Source of the DNA: Marinomonas sp. THO17
GTDB lineage: Bacteria; Pseudomonadota; Gammaproteobacteria; Pseudomonadales; Marinomonadaceae
Length of the DNA: 64,000 nucleotides
Assembly (NCBI RefSeq): GCF_040436405.1
Contig: NZ_AP031575.1
Span: 2,965,501 to 3,029,500 of the forward strand
Direction of reading: 5' to 3'
The position numbers and the translations under genes are program-made. The notes beneath the pieces are model-generated. The model had not been told where the DNA came from, made no database searches, and worked only from the letters and a program-made list of their open reading frames with translations. Positions 46,990-56,517 of the stretch are shown piece by piece; positions within the stretch are counted from its first letter, which is position 1, and each line of letters begins with the position of its first letter.

Positions 46990-47310
46990 ATGTTGAAACA
47001 AATGATGGTAATCTTGTTGGTGGCTTTCTCAGGAAAGGTAATGGCGCAAGCCATTCTTTCAGAGCAAGAAGTATCAGTAGAACCAAAGGAAATGAAAGAG
47101 TTCAAACAAGATATTTTTGAGTTAGAACGTAGTTTGGCTATTTTACAACTGGCAAAGGCGTCAACGGAAGAAGTGGCTGAGTTACGCCAAACCCTTCTTA
47201 CACAACAAGAACGACTAGATATTCTAATGAATGTGATGTTTTTATTGTTGGTGAGTCTCATCTTGATGGCGTGGAAGCTCGGTGCCCTAAAGAAACGGCA
47301 ACTTCCTTAA
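46990..47310 (+). CDS. Small exported membrane protein with coiled coil
   Basis: This 106-residue protein is unknown to me. The first 19 residues (MLKQMMVILLVAFSGKVMA) form a signal peptide with cleavage after VMA. The middle (about 25-78) is highly charged with a heptad-like pattern, a likely coiled coil. LMNVMFLLLVSLILMAWKLGAL near the C-terminus is a membrane segment, followed by a short basic end. It would thus sit in the inner membrane with a periplasmic coiled coil. The isochorismatase-fold gene starts 16 bases later, so the two are probably co-transcribed. Confidence 0.7.
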   Translation: MLKQMMVILLVAFSGKVMAQAILSEQEVSVEPKEMKEFKQDIFELERSLAILQLAKASTEEVAELRQTLLTQQERLDILMNVMFLLLVSLILMAWKLGALKKRQLP

Positions 47311-47326
47311 GCAAAGAGGTTAGAGC

Positions 47327-47902
47327 ATGAATCACATTGCTTTAATGATTATTGATATGCAGCAGGGAATGTCTTGGCCGCAAGCAGGAGAGCGCAATAA
47401 TCCACAGGCGGAACATAATATCGCTGAACTTTTAGCCCATTGGCGTGCTTGCCAGGCGCCTGTTATTCATGTTCGTCATCTGTCGACAGAGCCGGAATCT
47501 TTGTTTTGGCCCGAGCAAGATGGTGTCTTATTTCAAGAAGCTTTCGAACCTTGGAACGATGAAAAAGTGATTGAGAAAAGTGTGCCAGATGCGTTTGTTC
47601 ATAATGATCTGATCGATTGGTTGGCTGAGCAGGGTATAAATTCTTTAGTGATAGTGGGTGTCAGTACCAATAATTCGGTGGAATCCAGTGTGCGCTCAGC
47701 AGGCAACTTGGGCTTAAGAGTGTATGTGGTGGAAAGTGCTTGTTTTGCGTTTGAAAAAGAAGATTTCTATGGCTTGTTACGCAGTGCTGATGAAGTGCAT
47801 GCCATGTCATTGGCAAACCTGCATGGTGAGTACGCCACTGTGATTAGTCAAGATGAAGCGTTCGCTTTATTGTCAAAAGACAAAGCAGAACTAGGCGGTT
47901 GA
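47327..47902 (+). CDS. Isochorismatase-fold hydrolase with serine at the cysteine position
   Basis: This 191-residue protein has the cysteine-hydrolase/isochorismatase fold. LMIIDMQQGM provides Asp10, and VIEKSVPDAF provides Lys84 of the usual Asp-Lys-Cys triad. In the family motif GxxTxxCV the cysteine is replaced: here GVSTNNSVES, with Ser117. Many members with Cys hydrolyse amides such as nicotinamide or N-carbamoyl compounds, while true isochorismatases lack that cysteine. The replaced residue therefore leaves the activity open. It is preceded by AGAGG-like sequence and by the small membrane protein gene 16 bases upstream, and followed by a large hairpin. Confidence 0.85.
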   Translation: MNHIALMIIDMQQGMSWPQAGERNNPQAEHNIAELLAHWRACQAPVIHVRHLSTEPESLFWPEQDGVLFQEAFEPWNDEKVIEKSVPDAFVHNDLIDWLAEQGINSLVIVGVSTNNSVESSVRSAGNLGLRVYVVESACFAFEKEDFYGLLRSADEVHAMSLANLHGEYATVISQDEAFALLSKDKAELGG

Positions 47903-47908
47903 TCATAC

Positions 47909-47954
47909 GACCCCGTTATTCCACAACACACATTGGTGTTGTGGCGATGGGGTC
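47909..47954. repeat. Two-stage hairpin without T tract after isochorismatase-like gene
   Basis: CCACAACAC (47921-47929) and GTGTTGTGG (47936-47944) form a perfect 9-base inner stem with a 6-base loop. GACCCC (47909-47914) and GGGGTC (47949-47954) form an outer 6-base stem. No T run follows, so it is not a standard terminator. It begins 6 bases after the stop of the isochorismatase-like gene. The 280-base gap otherwise shows no gene. Confidence 0.8.
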
Positions 47955-48183
47955 TTGATGGCTTGGCGTTCGCAAAGAAAAAGCGTGATCACAAAGGAAA
48001 AGAAACGTTTCATGGTAAAGCCTTAGAGGAAGGACAAAACATGGTAACAATAACACTTCTCAATAATACTTAACGTGGTTGTTATGTCTGTTTAGACATT
48101 GGTCTAAACAGAGTGTCCCTTTGCTGAGGAAAAGCGCACAATAAAATGAAGCAATAAAGTCGCATAATAAGAAGACAAAGATT

Positions 48184-50049
48184 ATGGCTGCTATTGATAT
48201 CCCTGAAGTGCATAAATTCATTGATGTAACACCGCCTTTCGCCAATTTATCTACTGCTGAACGAAAGCAAATATTGGTGGGTGTGGCTATGGTGTATGTT
48301 CGTCAAGGGCAAACTATGTTACTTGAGGGGGACAGTGCAACCGTGCATTTGATTCGCCGCGGCGCCTGTGAGATTCGTACTCCAAAAGGCGGCTTAGTTG
48401 ATCAAATCGCTGACGGGGAATGTTTTGGTGTGTCCAGCGTCATGGCACAAAATCCAGATGGTTTACAGGTTGTGGCGATGGAAGACAGCCTAGTATATCG
48501 TTTCGATAAAGCCTGTTTTAAGGAGATGCTTACTCAAAATGAAGCCTTTGGGCTTTTCTTTGAGCACACTCAGCATCATAGAAGACGTAAATTATCTCGT
48601 AGTCAGGACAAAGAGTTAGCATCACCGGCGTTGCAATTATCTACTTCGGTTGAACATATCATGACGCGCCAACTGATCACCGCCCAAGCTAGTGAGACAG
48701 TGCAAACCATTGCGATGCGCATGACTGAAGCACGAGTCAGTTCCATTCTTGTGGTCGAGCAAGAAAAACTCATTGGTATCGTTACCGATCGTGATTTGCG
48801 TTCGCGTATTTTGGCCTTAGGTGGTTCTGCTCAAAGTCTTGTTGCGGAGGTGATGACGACCACTCCGATCACTTTGACTCCGTCAGCATTAGTGATGCAA
48901 GCACAGACCTTGATGAGTGAAAGCAATATTCATCATTTGCCCATTGTGGAAGCGGATAACAAGGTAATTGGCATGTTAACTGCGGCCGATTTGCTGCGTC
49001 ATCAAGAGTTAAGTCCACTGTTATTCATCAATCAAATTCATCGTCAAAACTCCGTTGAAAGTCTGGCCAGAATTTGTCAGCAATGGCCAACATTGATCAT
49101 TAACCTGATTGTGACAGACATGAAACCAGCGGATATTGGCAAGGTGTTAGCGACAGTCAGTGATAATTTGACCAAACGCTTGATTGAATTAGCTTTGCTT
49201 GAGCTAGGAGAAGCGCCTATGGCGTTTCAGTTCTTAGTATTTGGTTCACAAGCGCGACGAGATCAGTCTCTTGGCAGTGATCAGGATAATGGCCTGATGT
49301 TGGCGAGAGAGCCCAATGCTGAGGAAGCGGAATACTTTGCACATCTGGCTGATTTTGTCTGTCAAGGCTTAGCGCAATGTGGTATTCGCTTATGTCCTGG
49401 CAATATTATGGCGAGTAATGCGCAGTGGCGTAAAACACGGCAAGGTTGGCAACAAGTATTTGAAAAGTGGATTAAAAGTGCGGCCCCTAGTGCGTTACTG
49501 AATGCCAGCATATTTTTTGATTTGCGTTGTGTGTATGGCGATGATCAGCCGCTGCAAATCTTGATTGAAAATATGCAAAAAGAAGTGGCGAAAAACAGCA
49601 TGTTTTTGGCAACGTTGACACGCACTGCTATTGCTAACAAACCACCTTTGGGTTTTTTCCGCTCTTTTTTGTTGGAATCGTCCGGTGAACATAAACATCA
49701 ACTGGATTTGAAACATCAGGGATTGGCATTGATTAATGATTTGGCACGTCTATATGGTTTGTCTTGCAAAGAGTACCGAGAAGGCACGGTAGAACGCTTG
49801 GAGCAAGCCATTCGTGAACGCCTGATCAGCGTAGATACTGCTCGAAATCTGATGGACGCTTGGGATCATTTGAATGGTCTGCGTTTAGAAGCACAAAGCC
49901 TTCATTGGCAAGCGACAGGAACGGCCAGTGCGTATCTTGATCCGAAAAAGCTCAGTTCATTGGAAAGAAAGCATTTAAAAACCACCTTTAGCATCATTAA
50001 TGATGTTCAAGAAGTGGCTCAGCAAAGGTTTATGCGAGGCTACAGTTAA
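48184..50049 (+). CDS. cNMP-binding, CBS and DUF294 nucleotidyltransferase-like signalling protein
   Basis: This 621-residue cytoplasmic protein has four parts in order: a cyclic-nucleotide-binding domain (about residues 15-130), a pair of CBS domains (about 155-275), a DUF294 nucleotidyltransferase-like domain (about 300-440), and a helical DUF294 C-terminal domain (about 475-615). The nucleotidyltransferase signature FGSQARRDQSLGSDQDNGL is intact, as in GlnD-type enzymes. The substrate protein or nucleotide is unknown. Such proteins are often next to an exonuclease-like gene, as here: the next ATG overlaps the TAA stop by one base. In related bacteria the pair is associated with acetate metabolism genes, which are not seen here. 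Confidence 0.9.
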   Translation: MAAIDIPEVHKFIDVTPPFANLSTAERKQILVGVAMVYVRQGQTMLLEGDSATVHLIRRGACEIRTPKGGLVDQIADGECFGVSSVMAQNPDGLQVVAMEDSLVYRFDKACFKEMLTQNEAFGLFFEHTQHHRRRKLSRSQDKELASPALQLSTSVEHIMTRQLITAQASETVQTIAMRMTEARVSSILVVEQEKLIGIVTDRDLRSRILALGGSAQSLVAEVMTTTPITLTPSALVMQAQTLMSESNIHHLPIVEADNKVIGMLTAADLLRHQELSPLLFINQIHRQNSVESLARICQQWPTLIINLIVTDMKPADIGKVLATVSDNLTKRLIELALLELGEAPMAFQFLVFGSQARRDQSLGSDQDNGLMLAREPNAEEAEYFAHLADFVCQGLAQCGIRLCPGNIMASNAQWRKTRQGWQQVFEKWIKSAAPSALLNASIFFDLRCVYGDDQPLQILIENMQKEVAKNSMFLATLTRTAIANKPPLGFFRSFLLESSGEHKHQLDLKHQGLALINDLARLYGLSCKEYREGTVERLEQAIRERLISVDTARNLMDAWDHLNGLRLEAQSLHWQATGTASAYLDPKKLSSLERKHLKTTFSIINDVQEVAQQRFMRGYS

Positions 50050-50711
50050 TGTGGTGCCGCATACTAGAAGTGTTCAAACATTGGCGACAACAACGATACT
50101 CCATTCGCCGAACTTGGTCTGATTGGGAGTATTTGGTATTGGATATCGAGACTTCTGGCCTAGATCCTAAGCAAGATCATATTGTGAGTATCGGATGGGT
50201 GTGCATAAAACAAGGTGCAATAGATCTAGACAGTGCGCGCCATCTTATTCTGGAAGAAGCACAAGCTGGAGAAAATGTAGGCATTCACATGATCACGGAT
50301 TCAGACATTCAGCAATACGGTAAAAAACAAGAAAGTGCGTTACGTTATTTGCGGCACTTTTTACGAGGGCGGGTGTTGGTCATGCATCATGCGCCATTGG
50401 AAATCGGTTTTTTGAAAGCCGCTTGGAAACAACATGTATTACCCAACTTTGGCCTCATTTGGTTGGATACTTTAATGTTGGAAAAAGCCAAGGCGGAGCG
50501 TGCCCAACAACCGATTCAGGAAGGCGGTTTTCGGTTGAATCAGTGCCGAGAACGTTATCATCTTCCTGATTATCAAGGACATGATGCCCTTACCGATGCG
50601 CTCGCTACTGCTGAATTGTTGTTGGCGCAAATTGCCTATCAGGGGAAAGGTTGTCGCTTATACGATTTGAGTGTCATGGCGGGTGGTAAGAGCCGGCTGG
50701 CACCACGTTGA
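50049..50711 (+). CDS. DnaQ-like 3'-5' exonuclease
   Basis: This 220-residue protein has the DEDDh exonuclease fold related to the proofreading subunit of DNA polymerase III. Exo I is VLDIETSGLDP with the Asp-x-Glu pair. Exo II is in VMHHAPLEIGFL, and Exo III in YQGHDALTDALATAELL with the His and Asp. All metal-binding positions appear to be present. There is no polymerase-binding tail, so it is not DnaQ itself. It overlaps the stop of the cNMP-CBS-DUF294 gene by one base, so the two are translated together, and may act on a nucleotide or RNA signal rather than DNA. Confidence 0.9.
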   Translation: MWCRILEVFKHWRQQRYSIRRTWSDWEYLVLDIETSGLDPKQDHIVSIGWVCIKQGAIDLDSARHLILEEAQAGENVGIHMITDSDIQQYGKKQESALRYLRHFLRGRVLVMHHAPLEIGFLKAAWKQHVLPNFGLIWLDTLMLEKAKAERAQQPIQEGGFRLNQCRERYHLPDYQGHDALTDALATAELLLAQIAYQGKGCRLYDLSVMAGGKSRLAPR

Positions 50712-50758
50712 TACCAGCCGCTGCTGTTTTGTCTTGCTGTACCATTCTTTAGTGCGAA

Positions 50759-51559
50759 TTAACGCGAATAGTTTGGTACTAATTCCCATTCTTCCGGTTT
50801 GGGTTCTGTGGCCAGTATTTTTGGGTTTTCTGACCAATGCAATAAGCTCAATTCGCCGCTTGCCGATTCCGTTAGGGCAGTGCAATGTTCTACCCAATCA
50901 CCATCGTTACAATAGAGTGTTTGCTCTTTGAGTTGAAAAGAAGCGAAGTGAATATGGCCGCAAATATAGCCATCTAGCTTGTGGCTTTTGGCCGATTTTA
51001 ATGCTGCTGTTTCAAAGCGCGCAATAAAGTCTTTGGCTTTACCAATATGGCTTTTTACATAGCCAGCCAGTGACCAATAAGGTAAGCCTAAAAAGCGTCT
51101 TGCACCATTAATCCACTGATTGAGTGATAGCATCAAGCCATGTGCTTTATCGCCAATGGCCAGCATTAAAGGGCTAATTTTCACCATCTGATCAAACTCG
51201 TCACCATGGCTGACGTAAAAGTGGCGGCCATCAGCGGTTTGATGTCGCGCATGCAGTTCAATCTTTACACCTGATAAAGTTTGTCCCGCAAATTGACGAA
51301 AAAAAGCGTCGTGATTGCCCGGAATGTAAGTTACCTCAGTGCCGGATTTCGCCATGGCTAAAACTTGTTCTACAACGGCATGGTGCGTGTCAATAAAGTA
51401 AGCTTTATTACGCATGGCTTGCAGATCAATGATATCTCCCACTAAATACAAATGCTCCGTTTCAATATGCTGTAAAAAGTCGAGCAAATGTTTGGCCTGA
51501 CAAGCTTTGGTGCCTAAGTGCACATCGGAAATGAATACGGATCGGTATCTGCTTTGCAT
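50759..51559 (-). CDS. LpxH-like metallophosphoesterase (UDP-2,3-diacylglucosamine diphosphatase family)
   Basis: This 266-residue protein is a calcineurin-type phosphoesterase related to LpxH, which cleaves UDP-2,3-diacylglucosamine in lipid A synthesis. The metal-binding motifs are all present: ISDVHLG near residue 10, LVGDIIDL, YIPGNHDAFF, VSHGDEFD and CGHIHFAS. The total length and C-terminal end are longer than E. coli LpxH and fit the LpxH2-type branch, which may act on other substrates. It stands alone on the minus strand, convergent with the exonuclease gene. Whether it or another gene is the cell's lipid A enzyme is unknown. Confidence 0.85.
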   Translation of the reverse strand: MQSRYRSVFISDVHLGTKACQAKHLLDFLQHIETEHLYLVGDIIDLQAMRNKAYFIDTHHAVVEQVLAMAKSGTEVTYIPGNHDAFFRQFAGQTLSGVKIELHARHQTADGRHFYVSHGDEFDQMVKISPLMLAIGDKAHGLMLSLNQWINGARRFLGLPYWSLAGYVKSHIGKAKDFIARFETAALKSAKSHKLDGYICGHIHFASFQLKEQTLYCNDGDWVEHCTALTESASGELSLLHWSENPKILATEPKPEEWELVPNYSR

Positions 51560-51649
51560 AGTGCCTCCTTAAGTGGGAATAGCCTCTTTATTAAGTATCA
51601 GAGTAAAGAGGCTATGTGACAGACTTGTGAGGACTTTATGACAGTTAGA

Positions 51650-53419
51650 TCACAATTCACCTATCATTTCTTTGCGTTCTTCCTTCGGGATTGGTTGCAA
51701 ATAGATATGATTGCCACCGGTTTCTTTGGCGTGTTTTTTGGCTTGCGCTGCCCGTTCAGCCACTTGATGGTGATTACGGCACTGATAAGGATGAACCACG
51801 CCAATGGCCAGGCTTAAGATAGGATGAAATTGATGCTCACCATGACGGTTTTTGGTCCAGACGCCGCCTTCTGCTAGGGTATCAGCAGGGTAAAAGTCAC
51901 GTACTTTGATGGCAAATTCATCGAGTATGTTCTGACATTGTTGCCGCCAGTCTTGATCACCAAAAATGACCACAAAATCATCACCACCAATGTGACCAAT
52001 AAAATTGTTATGACCTATTAAATCTTTGATGAGAGAACCGACCAATTGTATTACCGCGTCGCCCTTGGAATAACCGAAAAAGTCATTAAAGGGTTTGAAA
52101 TCGTTTAAATCAAAATAGGCAACATGGAAATCTTCACCAGATTCTAAACGCCGGCTGACTTCACGATGAATGGGAACATTACCTGGTAACATGGTCAGTG
52201 GGTTGGAATAGGTGGCGTTTTGAATTTTTAGCTCAGTAATACGTTTTAGAAGATCTCGCAGATGCCCCGTTCCTATGTACTTTCCTTCTCGAGTGACGAT
52301 GATTTCATTGTTAAGTGTGTCCGCTTCTTGATTGGTCATCATATTGGAAACACGTGACAAACTGACGTTACTTTCCACCATCAAGACATCTTCAGACAAT
52401 AGATTTGTGACTGGTTTGTGCTCGTATAAAGCGCGTCCATAGGGGGTAGAGAAGAGTTCATGCAACTGATGTCTACGGATAATGCCAAGCGGAGTGCCTA
52501 GTTCATCTAATATGGGTAAGGCAATCAAATCTGTGTGCTTTTTAAAGATCAAAGAGGCTTCGTCCAATAAGCAACTTGCTTCTAAACTGGGTGTTGGACG
52601 ACATAAGGTTTGAACTGTTTCAGCGTGGTCAATTCTAAATTGAGAGCGGCGTTGCGCTTGCTTAACCAAATAGGGGTGTGCACTAAAAGCAGGTGTTTCA
52701 GTTGGGCGGCCTAGAAAGTAGCCTTGTCCATAATCAAGGCCTATTTCAATCAGCTGATCAAGTTCTTGTTGTGTTTCAATGCCTTCAGCAATCAGAATAC
52801 AATTAAGTCGTTGCGCTATGGTTAAAATAGAGCGCACAAACTCTCGTTTTATTTCGTCTTTATCTATACCTTGAATAAAGTGTTTATCCACTTTGACAAT
52901 GTCGGGTTGCAATTCTGACCAAAGGCGCAATCCCGAATAGCCAACACCCAAATCATCAATGGCTACTTGAAAGCCCATTTTACGGTAATGGTCAACACTG
53001 CTTCTGGGCAAACCATTGTGGTCGTATGGATGTTGTTCCGACAGTTCTATGACAATATCTTGTTGATCAAGTCCGAGTTCTTTCAAAATGGCTAATGTCA
53101 TGCCAGATTGATGTTCGGGAGATCCTAACAGAGATGCACTAACATTGAGAAATAAGCGCCCTGATAAATCAAGTTTGGCAAATTTTGAAATCGCCTTTTC
53201 ACGACATAGTAACTCCAGTTTGTGAAGTAGCCCTTTGTTTTGCGCTAAGGTAAAAAGCGCATCGGGAGAAAACAGACTGGAGTTTTTCGGCCCCCGAGAT
53301 AAAGCTTCATGCCCGTAAATTTCACCACTGTTTAAATCATAGATAGGCTGAAAGTAAGGTGTGACCAAACCTTTGTTGAGTATCTTATGGAAGAGCGTGG
53401 TGTCATCAAGCTGAATCAT
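51650..53419 (-). CDS. EAL-CBS-GGDEF cyclic-di-GMP protein
   Basis: This 589-residue protein has an N-terminal EAL phosphodiesterase domain (about residues 10-245), a pair of CBS-like domains (about 270-395), and a C-terminal GGDEF domain (about 415-575). The EAL motifs EALSR, NVSASLL, DDLGVGYS, KVDKHF, AEGIET and QGYFLG keep the metal-binding residues, so hydrolysis of c-di-GMP is likely. The GGDEF signature is GGDDF, which may still work or may bind GTP as a regulator. The CBS pair would sense adenosine nucleotides. No membrane segments are seen. The order EAL before GGDEF is opposite to the usual GGDEF-EAL arrangement. It is monocistronic. Confidence 0.9.
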   Translation of the reverse strand: MIQLDDTTLFHKILNKGLVTPYFQPIYDLNSGEIYGHEALSRGPKNSSLFSPDALFTLAQNKGLLHKLELLCREKAISKFAKLDLSGRLFLNVSASLLGSPEHQSGMTLAILKELGLDQQDIVIELSEQHPYDHNGLPRSSVDHYRKMGFQVAIDDLGVGYSGLRLWSELQPDIVKVDKHFIQGIDKDEIKREFVRSILTIAQRLNCILIAEGIETQQELDQLIEIGLDYGQGYFLGRPTETPAFSAHPYLVKQAQRRSQFRIDHAETVQTLCRPTPSLEASCLLDEASLIFKKHTDLIALPILDELGTPLGIIRRHQLHELFSTPYGRALYEHKPVTNLLSEDVLMVESNVSLSRVSNMMTNQEADTLNNEIIVTREGKYIGTGHLRDLLKRITELKIQNATYSNPLTMLPGNVPIHREVSRRLESGEDFHVAYFDLNDFKPFNDFFGYSKGDAVIQLVGSLIKDLIGHNNFIGHIGGDDFVVIFGDQDWRQQCQNILDEFAIKVRDFYPADTLAEGGVWTKNRHGEHQFHPILSLAIGVVHPYQCRNHHQVAERAAQAKKHAKETGGNHIYLQPIPKEERKEMIGEL

Positions 53420-53692
53420 AATCTCAAATACATCTTAGTTAAGAAGACGATCAAGATTTTATGTCATATTTGTGACGCTTTAATGACTGCTAATTAGGGG
53501 TAAATGGGCGTTTTATCTTACATAAAAGGGCAGTAACTGAGAAAGTTAACGCTAGAATAGATCAAGGGAAAGGTAAGCAAATGATATGAAAACTGCCTGT
53601 TGCCGGATCGATTTGTTATTTTAGCCTTTCGATCATCGGAAACATCAGGTCTAACGTTACTCAATAAATAACTATTTAGTATTAAATACCTA

Positions 53693-53875
53693 TTAGTGTT
53701 GAGAGGCAGACTTCATTGAATGATTGTGCATTAGGTTGGTAAAAAAAGCTTTAATGCGTGTTTTGGCACTATTAATAGCTTGAGCATAGTAAGCACGACG
53801 TAATTCATATGCTTTTTCAACGTAGAAATCTGTGTCTAAGTTGCCAAAATGATCGTATCGATAATCGTTTTTCAT
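53693..53875 (-). CDS. Small basic hypothetical protein
   Basis: A 60-residue protein beginning MKNDYRYDHFGNLDTDFYV, rich in Tyr, Arg and Lys, ending in a short His/Ser-rich tail. It has no membrane segment or signal peptide. The middle AYELRRAYYAQAINSAKTRIKAFF is a probable amphipathic helix. Its layout, an Asp-rich turn before a helix with an RRAYY-like stretch, slightly resembles the small proteins found beside DUF1127 genes, but I cannot name the family. AGGAG lies 7 bases before ATG 53875 (an alternative ATG at 53878 is too close). The strong ribosome site supports expression. Confidence 0.6.
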   Translation of the reverse strand: MKNDYRYDHFGNLDTDFYVEKAYELRRAYYAQAINSAKTRIKAFFTNLMHNHSMKSASQH

Positions 53876-53980
53876 CATGTATCTCCTTAAAAAGTGCAAT
53901 CGTTTCACATTATGAATAATAAAATTTGTTCAATTATTCGACAAACGATCAATTTTCAGCAGATAGATTAGAAAAACTCA

Positions 53981-54919
53981 TCAAATAAAACTTTGATTAC
54001 TCAGCAAGCGAAATTTGCCTGGTGGCATACCGGTAGAGCGTTTGAAAAAACGTGAAAAATAGCCTGGATCTTTGAAGCCAAGATCATAGCTGATTTCATC
54101 TACCGAGCGCGCTGTGTAGATTAAGCTGCGTTTGGCCTCAATGAGCAGTCTATCGTGTACCAATTCCAATACGCTTTTATTAAAGGCAGCCTTGCTTAGA
54201 CGATTCAAGCGACTAGTAGAAACACTCAATGCGGTGGCATATTGCTGAGTTGTCCAATGTTCTCGGTAATGTTTTTCGATGAGTTCTTTGAGTAATTGAA
54301 GGCGGCTACTTTCGGTGATGTCATTGCTGTCTGCAACGCCGTTTAACTGTTGCTGGCGATGTAAAATTAACAGCACAGCTTTGATTAAGTATTCGCTCAT
54401 TAAGCCTCTGTCCTCACGAATGTAGGATGACTCACTTTCTAATTGTTGCAGTAACGGCCATAGCTCAGAAAAATGATTACGGTGACCATTGAAATTAATT
54501 TGGCTGGCTTGGCTGAGGAGTGGCTTGATAAATTTAGCCGCTTTTTCTTGATAAGCATCTTCTAGCAAAGGCTCGGCAATGCTAATAACGCGTCCATCTG
54601 TATCGGGTGCGAAATGAAAGCTGTGGACGACACCAGCAGGTACTATGATGGCCCAAGCCCCTAGTAGATTTTGTTGTTGCTCATCCAATTGCACTTTTGC
54701 TTGACCTGATTTTAATATGAGAATTTGAAAGAGCTGGGCATGTCGATGAGGGCTGATTTTCCAACCTAAATTGCTGCTACGATCTTCAATGTCCTCAATA
54801 TGAAAAAATTCCGGGTCATTGATCCAGCTGGATTCACCATAAAGGCCAAAATGTGGTATTTGATCTGCTTTCATAAGATGATTTTTTACATTTTTAATTG
54901 TTGTTTTTATTAGGCTCAA
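53981..54919 (-). CDS. pobR: AraC-family regulator of 4-hydroxybenzoate catabolism
   Basis: This 312-residue regulator has an N-terminal cupin sensing domain (about residues 20-140) and a C-terminal AraC DNA-binding domain (about 215-305). The latter includes YATALSVSTSRLNRLSKAAFNKSVLELVHDRLLIEAKRSL and DEISYDLGFKDPGYFSRFFKRSTGMPP. It is divergent from pobA, 329 bases away. In pseudomonads an AraC-type activator of pobA (PobC/PobR) has the same size and position and responds to 4-hydroxybenzoate. The gene name is therefore given from context. An 11-base inverted repeat in the shared promoter region is a likely regulatory site. Confidence 0.82.
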   Translation of the reverse strand: MSLIKTTIKNVKNHLMKADQIPHFGLYGESSWINDPEFFHIEDIEDRSSNLGWKISPHRHAQLFQILILKSGQAKVQLDEQQQNLLGAWAIIVPAGVVHSFHFAPDTDGRVISIAEPLLEDAYQEKAAKFIKPLLSQASQINFNGHRNHFSELWPLLQQLESESSYIREDRGLMSEYLIKAVLLILHRQQQLNGVADSNDITESSRLQLLKELIEKHYREHWTTQQYATALSVSTSRLNRLSKAAFNKSVLELVHDRLLIEAKRSLIYTARSVDEISYDLGFKDPGYFSRFFKRSTGMPPGKFRLLSNQSFI

Positions 54920-56445
<1,526 letters not shown>

Positions 56446-56459
56446 TCTATAAAAAAAAC

Positions 56460-56503
56460 GACCTCAGAATATCTCTATGAAGACTATTCTGAGGTCTTTT
56501 TTT
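56460..56503. terminator. Terminator between pobA and LPP20 gene
   Basis: GACCTCAGAATA (56460-56471) and TATTCTGAGGTC (56485-56496) form a 12-base stem with a 13-base loop, ending in seven T. An A tract before the left arm allows use from both sides, so it ends pobA and the convergent lipoprotein operon. Confidence 0.93.
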
Positions 56504-56517
56504 ATGACTGAGCTGTA

